Assembly (NCBI GenBank): GCA_900767885.1
Contig: CAAGAU010000001.1
Location: 1-26,224 of the forward strand
Reading direction: 5' to 3'
Length of the DNA: 26,224 nucleotides
From: Clostridia bacterium
GTDB taxonomy: Bacteria; Bacillota; Clostridia; Christensenellales; Borkfalkiaceae
The notes under the pieces are model-generated. The model saw only the letters and a list, made by a program, of their open reading frames with translations, searched no databases and had not been told where the DNA came from. Within the stretch, counting starts at the first letter, position 1. Every line of letters begins with the position of its first letter. Both the position numbers and the translations under genes were made by a program. Shown here in pieces: positions 1-7,610 of the stretch.

Positions 1-1
1 C

Positions 2-73
2 GACGACTACTGCTCGGAGTTCGGCACAATCGGTATCCGCTCGTTCGGCGGTGGAATTAAAAGAGTTGCGTGA
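2..73 (+). CDS. C-terminal end of an unidentified protein (5' cut by window)
   Basis: An open frame enters from the left edge and ends at TGA 71-73; the visible 23 residues include GTIGIRSFGGGIKRVA. It lies 8 bases ahead of the next small gene on the same strand, whose SD-like GAGGTGA starts on its stop codon, so the two look like one operon. I do not recognise the family; a gene of a mobile element is possible, but this is a guess from style and context only. Confidence 0.4.
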   Translation, partial: DDYCSEFGTIGIRSFGGGIKRVA

Positions 74-81
74 GGTGAAAT

Positions 82-237
82 ATGAAAGAATACAAAGCAA
101 TGGCTCATATCAACTCGCTGAACGGCGAAATGGCGGAAATAACCGTGCTTGATAAAGTCGGCGATAACGACTACATAGTGGACTATAAGGGCGTGAAATG
201 TCACGCCCTTTTTAACTGGTTTGTTTGCGAATATTAA
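82..237 (+). CDS. Small hypothetical protein, 51 aa
   Basis: ATG at 82 follows GAGGTGAAAT, a good ribosome binding site. The protein is acidic and soluble with the centre DNDYIVDYKGVKCHALFNWF and no membrane segment or signal peptide. The tail looks short: similar small proteins that I associate, weakly and from memory, with clostridial conjugative elements continue past the CHALFN motif, so this copy may be truncated at TAA 235-237. Its last four bases overlap the stop of the convergent GH123 gene, so the end may mark a junction. A hairpin with a T-run (187-213) lies inside the coding region. Function unknown. Confidence 0.5.
   Translation: MKEYKAMAHINSLNGEMAEITVLDKVGDNDYIVDYKGVKCHALFNWFVCEY
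187..213 (+). terminator. Terminator-like hairpin inside the small ORF
   Basis: Perfect 10-bp stem AAGGGCGTGA / TCACGCCCTT with loop AATG, followed on the plus strand by TTT (five Ts in a row counting the stem end). It lies within codons that read KGVKCHALF, so it is either coincidental or a real terminator ending the incoming plus-strand operon. On the minus strand no U-tract follows, so it is a poor terminator for the GH123 operon. Confidence 0.35.
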
Positions 238-2483
238 CTTACAAGCACGGGACTTTTACTACCCTTCATAAATATCTCAAATCTTATATTCTGAGCATCG
301 GTCGGTAATTTTTCAACAAAAAACGTAAAAACCAACGAAGAGTTGTTATCAATCTCGTTCAGCATCGGGTGTGAAAACGAAAAACTCTGGCGTTTTGTTT
401 TGTCGTCGTTTTCCATAGATATTTCAGCCATCGCGCGATTATCTTTTTCAACGCTCCGAACACTGCCGTTTTTCACATTAAGACCGGTCGTCTTTCCGTC
501 GCTATAACTTAAAACGTTTGCCTTGCCGGAAATTCTTAAATCAAGCGTAACGTTCTCACATTCGATTTTCAGATTGTTGTCGTTACTATCAAGTCCGATG
601 TTTTTTTTCAACGTGTTTTCGCCGTTGATTTTCACTGTTTTATTATCAGCCGAACTAACTGTAATTTTAGCGACATTCCCGTCTATAAGCGCATTATCAA
701 CGTATACGCCGTTTTTTGCAAGGATTAAAATGTCGGCAACTTCTTCTCTTGCCTTTTCAAGATTCGTCGTTCCGTGAAACACCTTCGTACCCTCGTACAA
801 CTTTTTATAAACAAGCGATAAAACGTCATTGCTGTCTTTACCGTTTTGCCTATAAAGCGTTTCAATCTGATAGAGCATTTCATAATCTTCAAGACCGTCG
901 CGGATATTGAATAACCTTAAACTGTCAACGGGACCGTCAATTCCGTAATATGAACCGGGATAAAACAAAAAGCCGTCTCCGTTAGCCCCGGGATTTGTTC
1001 CCCAGGAAGCGCGTGTGGGAAGATCCGTATAAGGATTTATCTTCCTCGTCATATCAAACCTATCACCATAAAGATCAACGGCCCAATAAAGATTGCCGCT
1101 TATGTTGTAGTCTTTCTGCATCCAGCTCATTACTCTCGGAGCAGGAGAAAGGTCATCGATATAATAGGTTGCATACGGCGCCTGCGGATCGATACAGCCA
1201 TACCACCACACTTCTTCTTCGTTCTCGTAAATTTCACGACCTGCCTCGGTGTGAAATTTATTAAGCGTAGGACACCATATATCCACGTTGTCTTCCTGTC
1301 CGTCAATAAAACGGTTGGTGAGAATATGCGGTATATTGTTTACGCTGTCGATTACTTCTGAAAGAAGTTCGCTTACAGGAAGTTTTTCAAGTTCTCTGAT
1401 TGCGTTTTGCTTGCAACGTTTAACGGCATCGTTGTGCTTTTTTATTTCGCCTACGGTGTCGTTCAATTCGGGTTCGTCAATAAGGTTAGAAAGATACAAT
1501 CCTGCCTTTTCAAGAAGATTCCTGTTTTCCTCTATGCTTGCCTTGCCGATTGCCGCTATATAATCGGTCAGAGAACTTTCAACGATTGTTTTTGTTCCCG
1601 TCGCATAAGTAGTGGAATACGGAATCTGATAATACGTAAGTCTTTTATCGAGAGTATATTTTTTTATCTCTTTAACATATTCGTCTATATTGACGTTAGC
1701 GCTGTCAACCGAACCGAAATATGGAAGATAGAGCGGTGAAAGTTTAAAATCAAGCAATCTGTCCACATATTTTTCCATCAATCGGTCATCGGGATCTTTT
1801 TCGGCCATTGCATAAAAGCGCGGTTTTGTGTAAAACGAACTTCTTGCATGTACTTCGTCGTCGATAAGAATATCCCATACGTTAACCTCGACTTTCACAC
1901 TTTCTTTTTGCCCGTCAAGATCAAGAATAATCTCGCCTTTGTAAAGTCCGGGCTTTGTGTCTTTAGTGGTCCTGACGTCAACCCATATTCCCTGGTTCTT
2001 GCCTTTCTTAATGTTGTTTTCGCCGTATTCTATCGCTTTTTCAAAAGGAAGAAGGGCGTCCGGATAAAACCCCAGCGGAGTATCCATATTTTTACTTGAA
2101 GTGGTAACTTCAATATACTTTTCATTGTACAAGGTTATATCTTCCGCAGGTATAATATCGCTGCCGTTTTTAAGATCGCCAACCGCGACGTTATACTTGC
2201 CGATATCTTTACCCGCCGTAACAATAATCTGTCCGCTTTCGCTTTCATTTTTCGCCATATTTATTTTTATGGCTTTTTTTGACGTAAAACTGCCGTCATA
2301 CTCCTTATCCTGCATTATTTTAGTGGCAGAATGAGCAGTCCATATAACAGTCGAAGAGGTTTCGCCGTTTTCCTTGCCCTTACCGCAACCTGAAGCCATA
2401 ATTATAGACGTGGCCAGAATTGCGGACATTACGCAAGTAAAACTTCTTTTTATATTTTTAGAATTAAACATAAAAAACCTCAT
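234..2483 (-). CDS. GH123/DUF4091-family lipoprotein glycosidase
   Basis: Predicted exported lipoprotein of 749 aa. A basic N-terminus and hydrophobic helix end in the lipobox MASGC (Cys33), so it is probably anchored outside the membrane. The middle and C-terminal part match the DUF4091/GH123 catalytic domain: an adjacent Asp-Glu pair (D336-E337, in LIDEPEL), and the aromatic-rich blocks WYGCIDPQAPY, GNLYWAVDLYG and FNIRDGLEDYEML. GH123 enzymes use such an Asp/Glu pair in substrate-assisted cleavage of beta-GalNAc linkages. The substrate here is inferred only: GalNAc-containing host glycans or glycolipids. The last ~130 residues look like an extra beta-rich domain. It is the last gene of the ABC uptake operon, and its ATG overlaps the preceding stop (ATGA). 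ATG at 2471 (Met5), preceded by GAGGTTTTTT, is an equally good start. Confidence 0.75.
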   Translation of the reverse strand: MRFFMFNSKNIKRSFTCVMSAILATSIIMASGCGKGKENGETSSTVIWTAHSATKIMQDKEYDGSFTSKKAIKINMAKNESESGQIIVTAGKDIGKYNVAVGDLKNGSDIIPAEDITLYNEKYIEVTTSSKNMDTPLGFYPDALLPFEKAIEYGENNIKKGKNQGIWVDVRTTKDTKPGLYKGEIILDLDGQKESVKVEVNVWDILIDDEVHARSSFYTKPRFYAMAEKDPDDRLMEKYVDRLLDFKLSPLYLPYFGSVDSANVNIDEYVKEIKKYTLDKRLTYYQIPYSTTYATGTKTIVESSLTDYIAAIGKASIEENRNLLEKAGLYLSNLIDEPELNDTVGEIKKHNDAVKRCKQNAIRELEKLPVSELLSEVIDSVNNIPHILTNRFIDGQEDNVDIWCPTLNKFHTEAGREIYENEEEVWWYGCIDPQAPYATYYIDDLSPAPRVMSWMQKDYNISGNLYWAVDLYGDRFDMTRKINPYTDLPTRASWGTNPGANGDGFLFYPGSYYGIDGPVDSLRLFNIRDGLEDYEMLYQIETLYRQNGKDSNDVLSLVYKKLYEGTKVFHGTTNLEKAREEVADILILAKNGVYVDNALIDGNVAKITVSSADNKTVKINGENTLKKNIGLDSNDNNLKIECENVTLDLRISGKANVLSYSDGKTTGLNVKNGSVRSVEKDNRAMAEISMENDDKTKRQSFSFSHPMLNEIDNNSSLVFTFFVEKLPTDAQNIRFEIFMKGSKSPVLVS

Positions 2484-4099
2484 AAGTTTCCTGAAAGACG
2501 AAGAACGTTATTCCACCTGTCGTCATCCATATATTTAATGCAGTGGTCATAAATTTCCTGCACGGTTTTTCTGTCCCCCGCATTTGCGCTTATCATGTAA
2601 CTTTCCACCTGCGTCGAAAGATCGGCATAAGGTTCGAGTCCGCCTTTGTACTGAATAGGTTCATTTACGAATCTGATAAGATCGCAATCTTTTTCGATTT
2701 CATAAACAGACTTTCTGAAAGAACTTAAACTATTGAACACTTCTTTGTTCTCTTCTTTTGAAAAATCAAAATCATAAACGAGATGAGAACCGCTGCTCTT
2801 ATTCATAAACAATACAAGATTGTCGTCTCTTACCATAAATTTAAGAAATTCTTTCGCCAATTCTTTATTTTTTGCAAATGCAGGAATAAACATACTGCTC
2901 GACGAAGCGTTAGTTTTTGCAATTCTTCTTGCTTGTCTGATTATCTCGATATCACTGTCTTTTACCCTTGCATCAAGGTCTTGTTTTTCAACGTTGCCAT
3001 CTACATATCCGACAATACCTGCAAGAATTAAGTCATATTCATTCTTCTTTGAATCCGACAATGCAAAATAATCGCCGTCGGTATAAAAACTCAATTTTTC
3101 GACTATTACGCTCGTAACAGGCGTTTTCATCATGGCAATATTATCTTTTTTACTGTCGGAAAGTTTCATTTCGTTTTCAAACCAGCAACCGTTCGCCATA
3201 AAAGCCGAAACCCCGCTGAACAATGTGTTTTGTGCGGTTGCAAACTCAAAAGAAGGACTGTCTTTATGGATATATCCATTGCTTGCCAATATAAATCTCT
3301 CCATCTCTTTAAGACCTACAAGTCTGCCGCGTGCCCTGTATATATCTTTTGAGAATTTACCGTCACTGATTCCGCGGAAAAAGTTATTATATTCTTCTAC
3401 CGTTTCATACTGAGCCCACCACGTTTCGACAGGTCCCTGCCAGTAGTGTGCAGAAGGATCGAGCGTTAAAACAAACGGATTAACGCCATCAGCCTTAATT
3501 TCTTTACACAGCTGCTCAAATTCTAAAGTCGTTCTCGGAATCGGTTTACCGTTAAGCGCCTTATTGACAACCGTCGTATTATAAATAAAAGACATGATAT
3601 TTGCATGCCATGGCATTATATAATGTTCTTCTTCGCCGTCATCGTCAAGATCCCACGTATGAAACTCTCTGAACTGATCGTACATTTTATCGCCCACGGT
3701 AATATCTTCGCCGTCAACCTTGGAATTATATACGTCGCTGATATCTTCGAGAATGACGCCCTTATACGAACTTGAGAATTTATCACCCTTTGAAACGTAG
3801 CCTTTCAGCATTGTTCCGTTACCCGTAACGTAAAGATCGGTTTTTGACGCCCTCGGGTTTTTTAAATTTGCTTCAAGCTGATCTGCCCTTAAATAAACGT
3901 CTTTTACGTTTACCTCTGTGCCTTTGTGCTCCTCTTCAAATTTTCGAGCAATTGCCTTGAAACCGTCTGAGCCGTAACCGCCGATATTAACGGCAATTTC
4001 AAGCACACTTTCATTGTTGTTATCTTTTTTGCAGCCTGTAAGAGCAACTGTGCTTACAGCCATAACAAAAGATAAAATCATAAGAATAATCTTTTTCAT
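2480..4099 (-). CDS. ABC transporter sugar-binding lipoprotein
   Basis: Extracellular solute-binding protein of the large carbohydrate family (539 aa). The signal peptide ends in the lipobox ALTGC (Cys23), followed by a charged linker KKDNNNES. The mature start LEIAVNIGGYGSDGFKAIAR and FEEEHKGTEVNV are typical of the first lobe of sugar-binding proteins that feed MalF/MalG-type permeases. Start: ATG 4099 with GAGG (complement of cacctc) upstream. It lies 32 bp after the second permease and overlaps the GH123 gene by four bases, so it should capture the saccharide made or released by that enzyme. At about 540 residues it is longer than typical maltose-type binders and closer to those for larger or host-derived glycans. 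Exact ligand unknown. Confidence 0.85.
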   Translation of the reverse strand: MKKIILMILSFVMAVSTVALTGCKKDNNNESVLEIAVNIGGYGSDGFKAIARKFEEEHKGTEVNVKDVYLRADQLEANLKNPRASKTDLYVTGNGTMLKGYVSKGDKFSSSYKGVILEDISDVYNSKVDGEDITVGDKMYDQFREFHTWDLDDDGEEEHYIMPWHANIMSFIYNTTVVNKALNGKPIPRTTLEFEQLCKEIKADGVNPFVLTLDPSAHYWQGPVETWWAQYETVEEYNNFFRGISDGKFSKDIYRARGRLVGLKEMERFILASNGYIHKDSPSFEFATAQNTLFSGVSAFMANGCWFENEMKLSDSKKDNIAMMKTPVTSVIVEKLSFYTDGDYFALSDSKKNEYDLILAGIVGYVDGNVEKQDLDARVKDSDIEIIRQARRIAKTNASSSSMFIPAFAKNKELAKEFLKFMVRDDNLVLFMNKSSGSHLVYDFDFSKEENKEVFNSLSSFRKSVYEIEKDCDLIRFVNEPIQYKGGLEPYADLSTQVESYMISANAGDRKTVQEIYDHCIKYMDDDRWNNVLRLSGNL

Positions 4100-4131
4100 A
4101 ATCCACCTCGTTGTTTAATTTATACGGTTAA

Positions 4132-5031
4132 TTAACCCTTTAGTCCGCCTGCGGAAACAGACGTGACAATAGTGTCCTGAAAAGCGACAAAAATTATCAG
4201 TATAGGTATAATAGAAATCAACGCGCCCGCAAAGTATATGGGATAGTTACCCGTTCTCTTTGCAATCAATTCATATAAATATAATCCTGACGCCAACGTT
4301 GGATAACTGGGATAATAAAGTATCGGTCCCATATAATCATTCCATCCGCCTATAAATGAAAGTATTGCCAAAGTCAATATTGCCGGTGCTGCCTGAGGAA
4401 GCATTATTCTCCAGAAAATAAGATCGTCGCTCGCCCCGTCAACAAAAGCAGCCTCTGCATAACTCCACGAAACATTATTGAAAAATCCGTACAGAATTAG
4501 AAAGTTAAATCCGAAACCGCCCGTTGCGGTAATCAGTTGCCATGGCGTGTCGTAAATTCCCAGGTCAATGCGAAGTTTGTAACTTGCTGGAAGCGAACCG
4601 ACTACGGGCAGTATCATAACCACTATGGCTATTCCATAAACAAATCCTCTTCCGAAAAATCTGTATTTTGAAATGGTGTAAGCCGTCATGCACGTCACAA
4701 CTATATTTATCGCCGTTGAAATAATCGTCTGCCATAAACTATTAAATACCATTGTAAAAAACGATACGTCGTTTATCTGCAAACTCTTCATTGCCTCAAA
4801 GTAGTTTGAAAACTTCAATGCCGCAGGAAATGAGAAAGGGCTGTTATTCATAAACTCATCCCCTGTTTTCAGAGAACTGATAAACATCCACACAAACGGA
4901 TATATCAGCGTTATGGCATAGATAAGAAATAATATAAACGTTACGGTAAAAACAACTGTTCTGTTTTTGCTCTTATATGCTTTCTTTCGTCCCGATTTCG
5001 TTGTTTTATTTAAAATGACTGAATTTAACAT
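4132..5031 (-). CDS. Carbohydrate ABC permease, MalG/UgpE type
   Basis: Inner-membrane permease, 299 aa, about six membrane helices; the first is TVVFTVTFILFLIYAITLIY. The cytoplasmic EAA loop that contacts the ATPase is visible as AEAAFVDGASDDLIFWRIML. The protein ends in the usual short ...TSVSAGGLKG tail of CUT1 MalG-like permeases. It follows the partner permease after 9 bp and precedes the binding protein. No gene for the ATP-hydrolysing subunit is present; CUT1 systems of Bacillota often share one MsmK-type ATPase encoded elsewhere, and that is inferred here. Confidence 0.9.
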   Translation of the reverse strand: MLNSVILNKTTKSGRKKAYKSKNRTVVFTVTFILFLIYAITLIYPFVWMFISSLKTGDEFMNNSPFSFPAALKFSNYFEAMKSLQINDVSFFTMVFNSLWQTIISTAINIVVTCMTAYTISKYRFFGRGFVYGIAIVVMILPVVGSLPASYKLRIDLGIYDTPWQLITATGGFGFNFLILYGFFNNVSWSYAEAAFVDGASDDLIFWRIMLPQAAPAILTLAILSFIGGWNDYMGPILYYPSYPTLASGLYLYELIAKRTGNYPIYFAGALISIIPILIIFVAFQDTIVTSVSAGGLKG

Positions 5032-5040
5032 ATTTTCCCC

Positions 5041-5952
5041 TTAATATTCCACATCGGTTCCGATTTTCTCAAAAAAATACTTAGATAAAAGAACGATCGG
5101 CGTTCCTATTATGGTGAAGAAAAGACCGACTGCGGACGGATAGTTCGGATCATACCCTCTTTCCACTTGCTGGAAAATCCAGAATGATATAGTATAGGTA
5201 TCAAACTCACCCTGCGTAAATAAAAGTATAGGACCGCTTGCGGTAAACAATCCTACTACCGAAAACACAAGCATGGTTGAAATAGTTGACCAGATAAGAG
5301 GGACTACAATAAGATTGAGTTCCTTGAAAAATCCTATTCCGTCAAGACAAGCAGACTCTATGACTTCTTCGGGAATCCTTGCCATAGCCCCGCCAAACAA
5401 AATCATATTAGACCCGAGGCCTGTCCATATACAAAAGGCTACAATTGCCCATTTTGCGTATCTGCTGTCCGCAAACCAGTGAGGACACTCCATCCCAAGA
5501 TTTTTAAGTATCACTCCCAACGGCCCCATAGGTACAATAAAATTCTTATAAGCCATTACAAGAACAACACCGCTTACAATTCCTGGCAAGAAAAATACCA
5601 CTCTGAAAAACTTATATCCCCAAATCCGCTTATAAATAAAATAACTTATAACAAGCGATAAAGGGAAGATTATAAGAACGCTGGTTCCAAAAAATATAAA
5701 CGTATTTATAAGCGCTTTAAACAAAGTGGAATCGGCTTTGACGATATCTTTTAAAAACGTGGCAAAGTGATAAAAAGTGAACCCCTCTTCTCCATCGATT
5801 TTAAAAGCCATCATTATAGATTTGAAATTCACATAAAAGTAAAAAACCGCTATGTTTATAAGCGCAATAGCCAACATTCTTATTATAAACAAGCTCTTTT
5901 TTATATCTACTTTTTTATGTCTTTTTGCTTTATATAAAAACTCATTGTTCAT
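5041..5952 (-). CDS. Carbohydrate ABC permease, MalF/UgpA type
   Basis: First gene of the sugar uptake operon: 303 aa, six predicted helices, basic N-terminus (KAKRHKKVDIKKS). The EAA loop reads EVIESACLDGIGFFKELNLI, followed by VPLIWSTI. It pairs with the MalG-type protein to form the channel. Start ATG 5952 is preceded by GAGGTCGGAT. The gene is divergent from an AraC-type regulator, with 182 bp between them that must hold the promoter of this operon; I see no clear consensus promoter on the minus strand there, consistent with activator-dependent expression. Confidence 0.9.
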   Translation of the reverse strand: MNNEFLYKAKRHKKVDIKKSLFIIRMLAIALINIAVFYFYVNFKSIMMAFKIDGEEGFTFYHFATFLKDIVKADSTLFKALINTFIFFGTSVLIIFPLSLVISYFIYKRIWGYKFFRVVFFLPGIVSGVVLVMAYKNFIVPMGPLGVILKNLGMECPHWFADSRYAKWAIVAFCIWTGLGSNMILFGGAMARIPEEVIESACLDGIGFFKELNLIVVPLIWSTISTMLVFSVVGLFTASGPILLFTQGEFDTYTISFWIFQQVERGYDPNYPSAVGLFFTIIGTPIVLLSKYFFEKIGTDVEY

Positions 5953-6008
5953 ATCCGACCTCAGTTTACATATATAATTTATAAAAATATACTCAAAAGC
6001 AATACATC

Positions 6009-6100
6009 ATATTGACATCCGTTCAATTCAATGATATAATATCATAAAATAAAGTACTTTTCATCTTATTTAAAGGTGTTTTTATCTCAAATATTGACAT
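6009..6100 (+). repeat. Direct repeat pair ATATTGACAT in the divergent control region
   Basis: The 10-mer ATATTGACAT occurs at 6009-6018 (overlapping the -35 box of the AraC-gene promoter) and again at 6091-6100, 82 bp apart, about eight helical turns. The second copy has no -10 box after it. Direct repeats are usual for AraC-family binding, so these are candidate sites for the regulator encoded next door; this is inference. Confidence 0.35.
6012..6040 (+). promoter_or_regulatory. Consensus sigma-A promoter for the AraC regulator
   Basis: TTGACA at 6012-6017 and TATAAT at 6035-6040 with a 17-bp spacer, both perfect consensus. The predicted start near 6047 gives an ~88-nt leader before the regulator ATG at 6135. 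Confidence 0.75.
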
Positions 6101-6134
6101 GTAATATAGTCTGACAACATGAGAAAGGTGGTGT

Positions 6135-6932
6135 ATGGAAAAAGTCAACTACGAAATCTTCAGAGATAATATGAACATTCCTTATTTACGCGAAGTCGAA
6201 TACAATGAATGTTGGTTGCATTTTCACCGAAACATGGAGATGATTTATGTGGTCGACGGTGAACTTGAAGGCAAAATTGACGATATTGAATATATTTTTC
6301 TAAAAGACGACATTGTATTTATACCTAACTATCTGAAACATACTTTTTTCAAAAAAAACTATTCAAAGGTTATCATTCTCGTTGTTCCATACGATCTCGG
6401 AAATGATTTTCAAGACCTTTTCAAAGATAATCAGTTCGATATTAAACTATCAGATAAGACTTTCAATAAAAAAATTTTGGAAACGTTAAGATCAATGCAA
6501 AAAAACTACGACCTTAATTCACCTCTTATTAATAAAGGATATCTGGACGCGATTATGGGACAATTGCTATATCGTTACCCAAGACATGTTGCGAAACATA
6601 ATCACAACCTTAACTTTATTATCGAAGTACTTGAATATATTGAAAAAAACTACTATAAAAAACTTGATTTGCAAACACTTTCCAAAACCTTCGGTTATAA
6701 TAAAGACTATTTTTCGAAAGTTTTTAATCGCTGTGTAGGCGTTAATATCAACACGTACATTAACCACATAAGAATCGCCAACGCTCTCAATCTGATTAAA
6801 AAAGACGATAATAAAAACATATTGGATAATGCGTTAGCGGTTGGATTTGAATCATCGGCAACGTTTTATCGCGCTTTTAAAATGTTATATCATACTACGC
6901 CTGTTGAATATTTACAATCAGAAAACAAATGA
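6135..6932 (+). CDS. AraC-family transcriptional regulator with cupin sensor
   Basis: 265 aa. The N-terminal half is a cupin-like ligand-binding domain (ECWLHFHRNMEMIYVVDGEL, then HTFF), as in sugar-responsive AraC proteins. The C-terminal ~100 residues hold two helix-turn-helix units: LDLQTLSKTFGYNKDYFSKV with FNRCVGVNINTYINHIRIA, and then NILDNALAVGFESSATFYRA followed by FKMLYHTTPVEYL. Start ATG follows AAAGGTGGTGT. It is divergent from the permease/binding-protein/GH123 operon and most likely activates it when the saccharide is present. Its own promoter is consensus-like, so it is probably made constitutively or autoregulated. Confidence 0.88.
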   Translation: MEKVNYEIFRDNMNIPYLREVEYNECWLHFHRNMEMIYVVDGELEGKIDDIEYIFLKDDIVFIPNYLKHTFFKKNYSKVIILVVPYDLGNDFQDLFKDNQFDIKLSDKTFNKKILETLRSMQKNYDLNSPLINKGYLDAIMGQLLYRYPRHVAKHNHNLNFIIEVLEYIEKNYYKKLDLQTLSKTFGYNKDYFSKVFNRCVGVNINTYINHIRIANALNLIKKDDNKNILDNALAVGFESSATFYRAFKMLYHTTPVEYLQSENK

Positions 6933-7018
6933 TATTTTTTACAAAACGTGCCACCGATATTGAACCGGATTTTTCTCACCGTAAATAGGGAATCGCCCCT
7001 CGGAACGGCATAAAAAAA

Positions 7019-7046
7019 GGACGCATTTCATAGCGTCCCTTCTTTT
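7019..7046 (+). terminator. Rho-independent terminator after the AraC gene
   Basis: Stem GGACGC (7019-7024) / GCGTCC (7033-7038) with an 8-nt loop, flanked by AAAAAAA on the left and CTTCTTTT on the right, so it could work in both directions. Confidence 0.6.
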
Positions 7047-7049
7047 GGT

Positions 7050-7101
7050 AAAATAAAAACTATCCGAATACCGCTTTTTGAAACAGCAGTGTTCGGATAG
7101 T
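7050..7101 (-). terminator. Terminator downstream of the tRNA gene
   Basis: Perfect 10-bp stem ACTATCCGAA (7059-7068) / TTCGGATAGT (7092-7101) with a 23-nt loop. On the minus strand it is followed by GTTTTTATTTTA, a good U-tract. It starts 8 bp past the CCA end of tRNA-Ala. Confidence 0.7.
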
Positions 7102-7108
7102 CTTTTCT

Positions 7109-7184
7109 TGGTGGAGATGAAGAGACTCGAACTCTCGGCCTATGCGTTGCGAACGCATCGCTCTACCAACTGAGCCACATCCCC
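7109..7184 (-). tRNA. tRNA-Ala (anticodon CGC)
   Basis: 76 nt including encoded CCA (complement of 7109-7111). The acceptor stem GGGGATG pairs with CATCTCC and contains the G3-U70 wobble pair that defines alanine tRNAs. The D-loop contains CAGTTGGTAG, the anticodon stem is ATGCG/CGCAT with loop TTCGCAA, giving anticodon CGC (7149-7151) for codon GCG, and the T-arm contains GTTCGAG. A Rho-independent terminator follows. An Ala-CGC gene is less usual in Bacillota than Ala-TGC and Ala-GGC; GCG is a common codon in the genes nearby. Confidence 0.93.
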
Positions 7185-7295
7185 GATTGCGTTACTCGGA
7201 CAACCCGAACAACGCGTATATTGTATCACAGTAATTTATTTTTTGCAAGCGTTTTGCGCTCCGTTTGGATAAAAATTTATATAACCGCCAATTTT

Positions 7296-7608
7296 TCAGC
7301 GTGCCCAGGCGTAAACAAGTACCGCTACCGTACAAAGCATTACCGTTGCCGAAATTATTGCGACTATCATACTTGCAATTTTTGCCCTGCCGTTTTTGGC
7401 GACGTTGACCCAAAGCAGTGCCTGTCCGATGCCGCCGAATATAAATTGCACTACGTAACAACCTATGGGCAAGCGGAATAAGAATTATCCCCGCAATCGC
7501 CTCGGGTGCGTCCTGCGCGCCGATAACCGTAAATATTAAATAAGTACCCAAAGCAAACAGCAGCGCCGAAACAAACGACAAAATAGTTCCTATGACAAAT
7601 TTAGACAT
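7296..7608 (-). pseudogene. Small membrane protein with a one-base frameshift
   Basis: From ATG 7608 the frame reads a hydrophobic start (KFVIGTILSFVSALLFALG, then FTVIGAQDAPEAIAGIILIPL) and then turns into implausible basic sequence. In the next frame the reading PIGCYVVQFIFGGIGQALLW, then VNVAKNGRAKIAS and a final helix ending in VYAWAR with a TGA at 7296-7298, continues the membrane protein naturally. The switch corresponds to one extra base near 7466-7475, next to a GGG run, so either a real mutation or an assembly error. Joined, it would be ~103 aa with three or four helices. It is the last gene of the kinase/peptidase/ABC cassette, 2 bp after the exporter. Family not recognised. Confidence 0.65.
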
Positions 7609-7610
7609 AT

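Noticed and set aside
6094..6116. Second promoter for the AraC gene from TTGACA at 6094-6099
   Set aside because: No -10-like hexamer at the right spacing; the copy is treated as a repeat of the upstream element.
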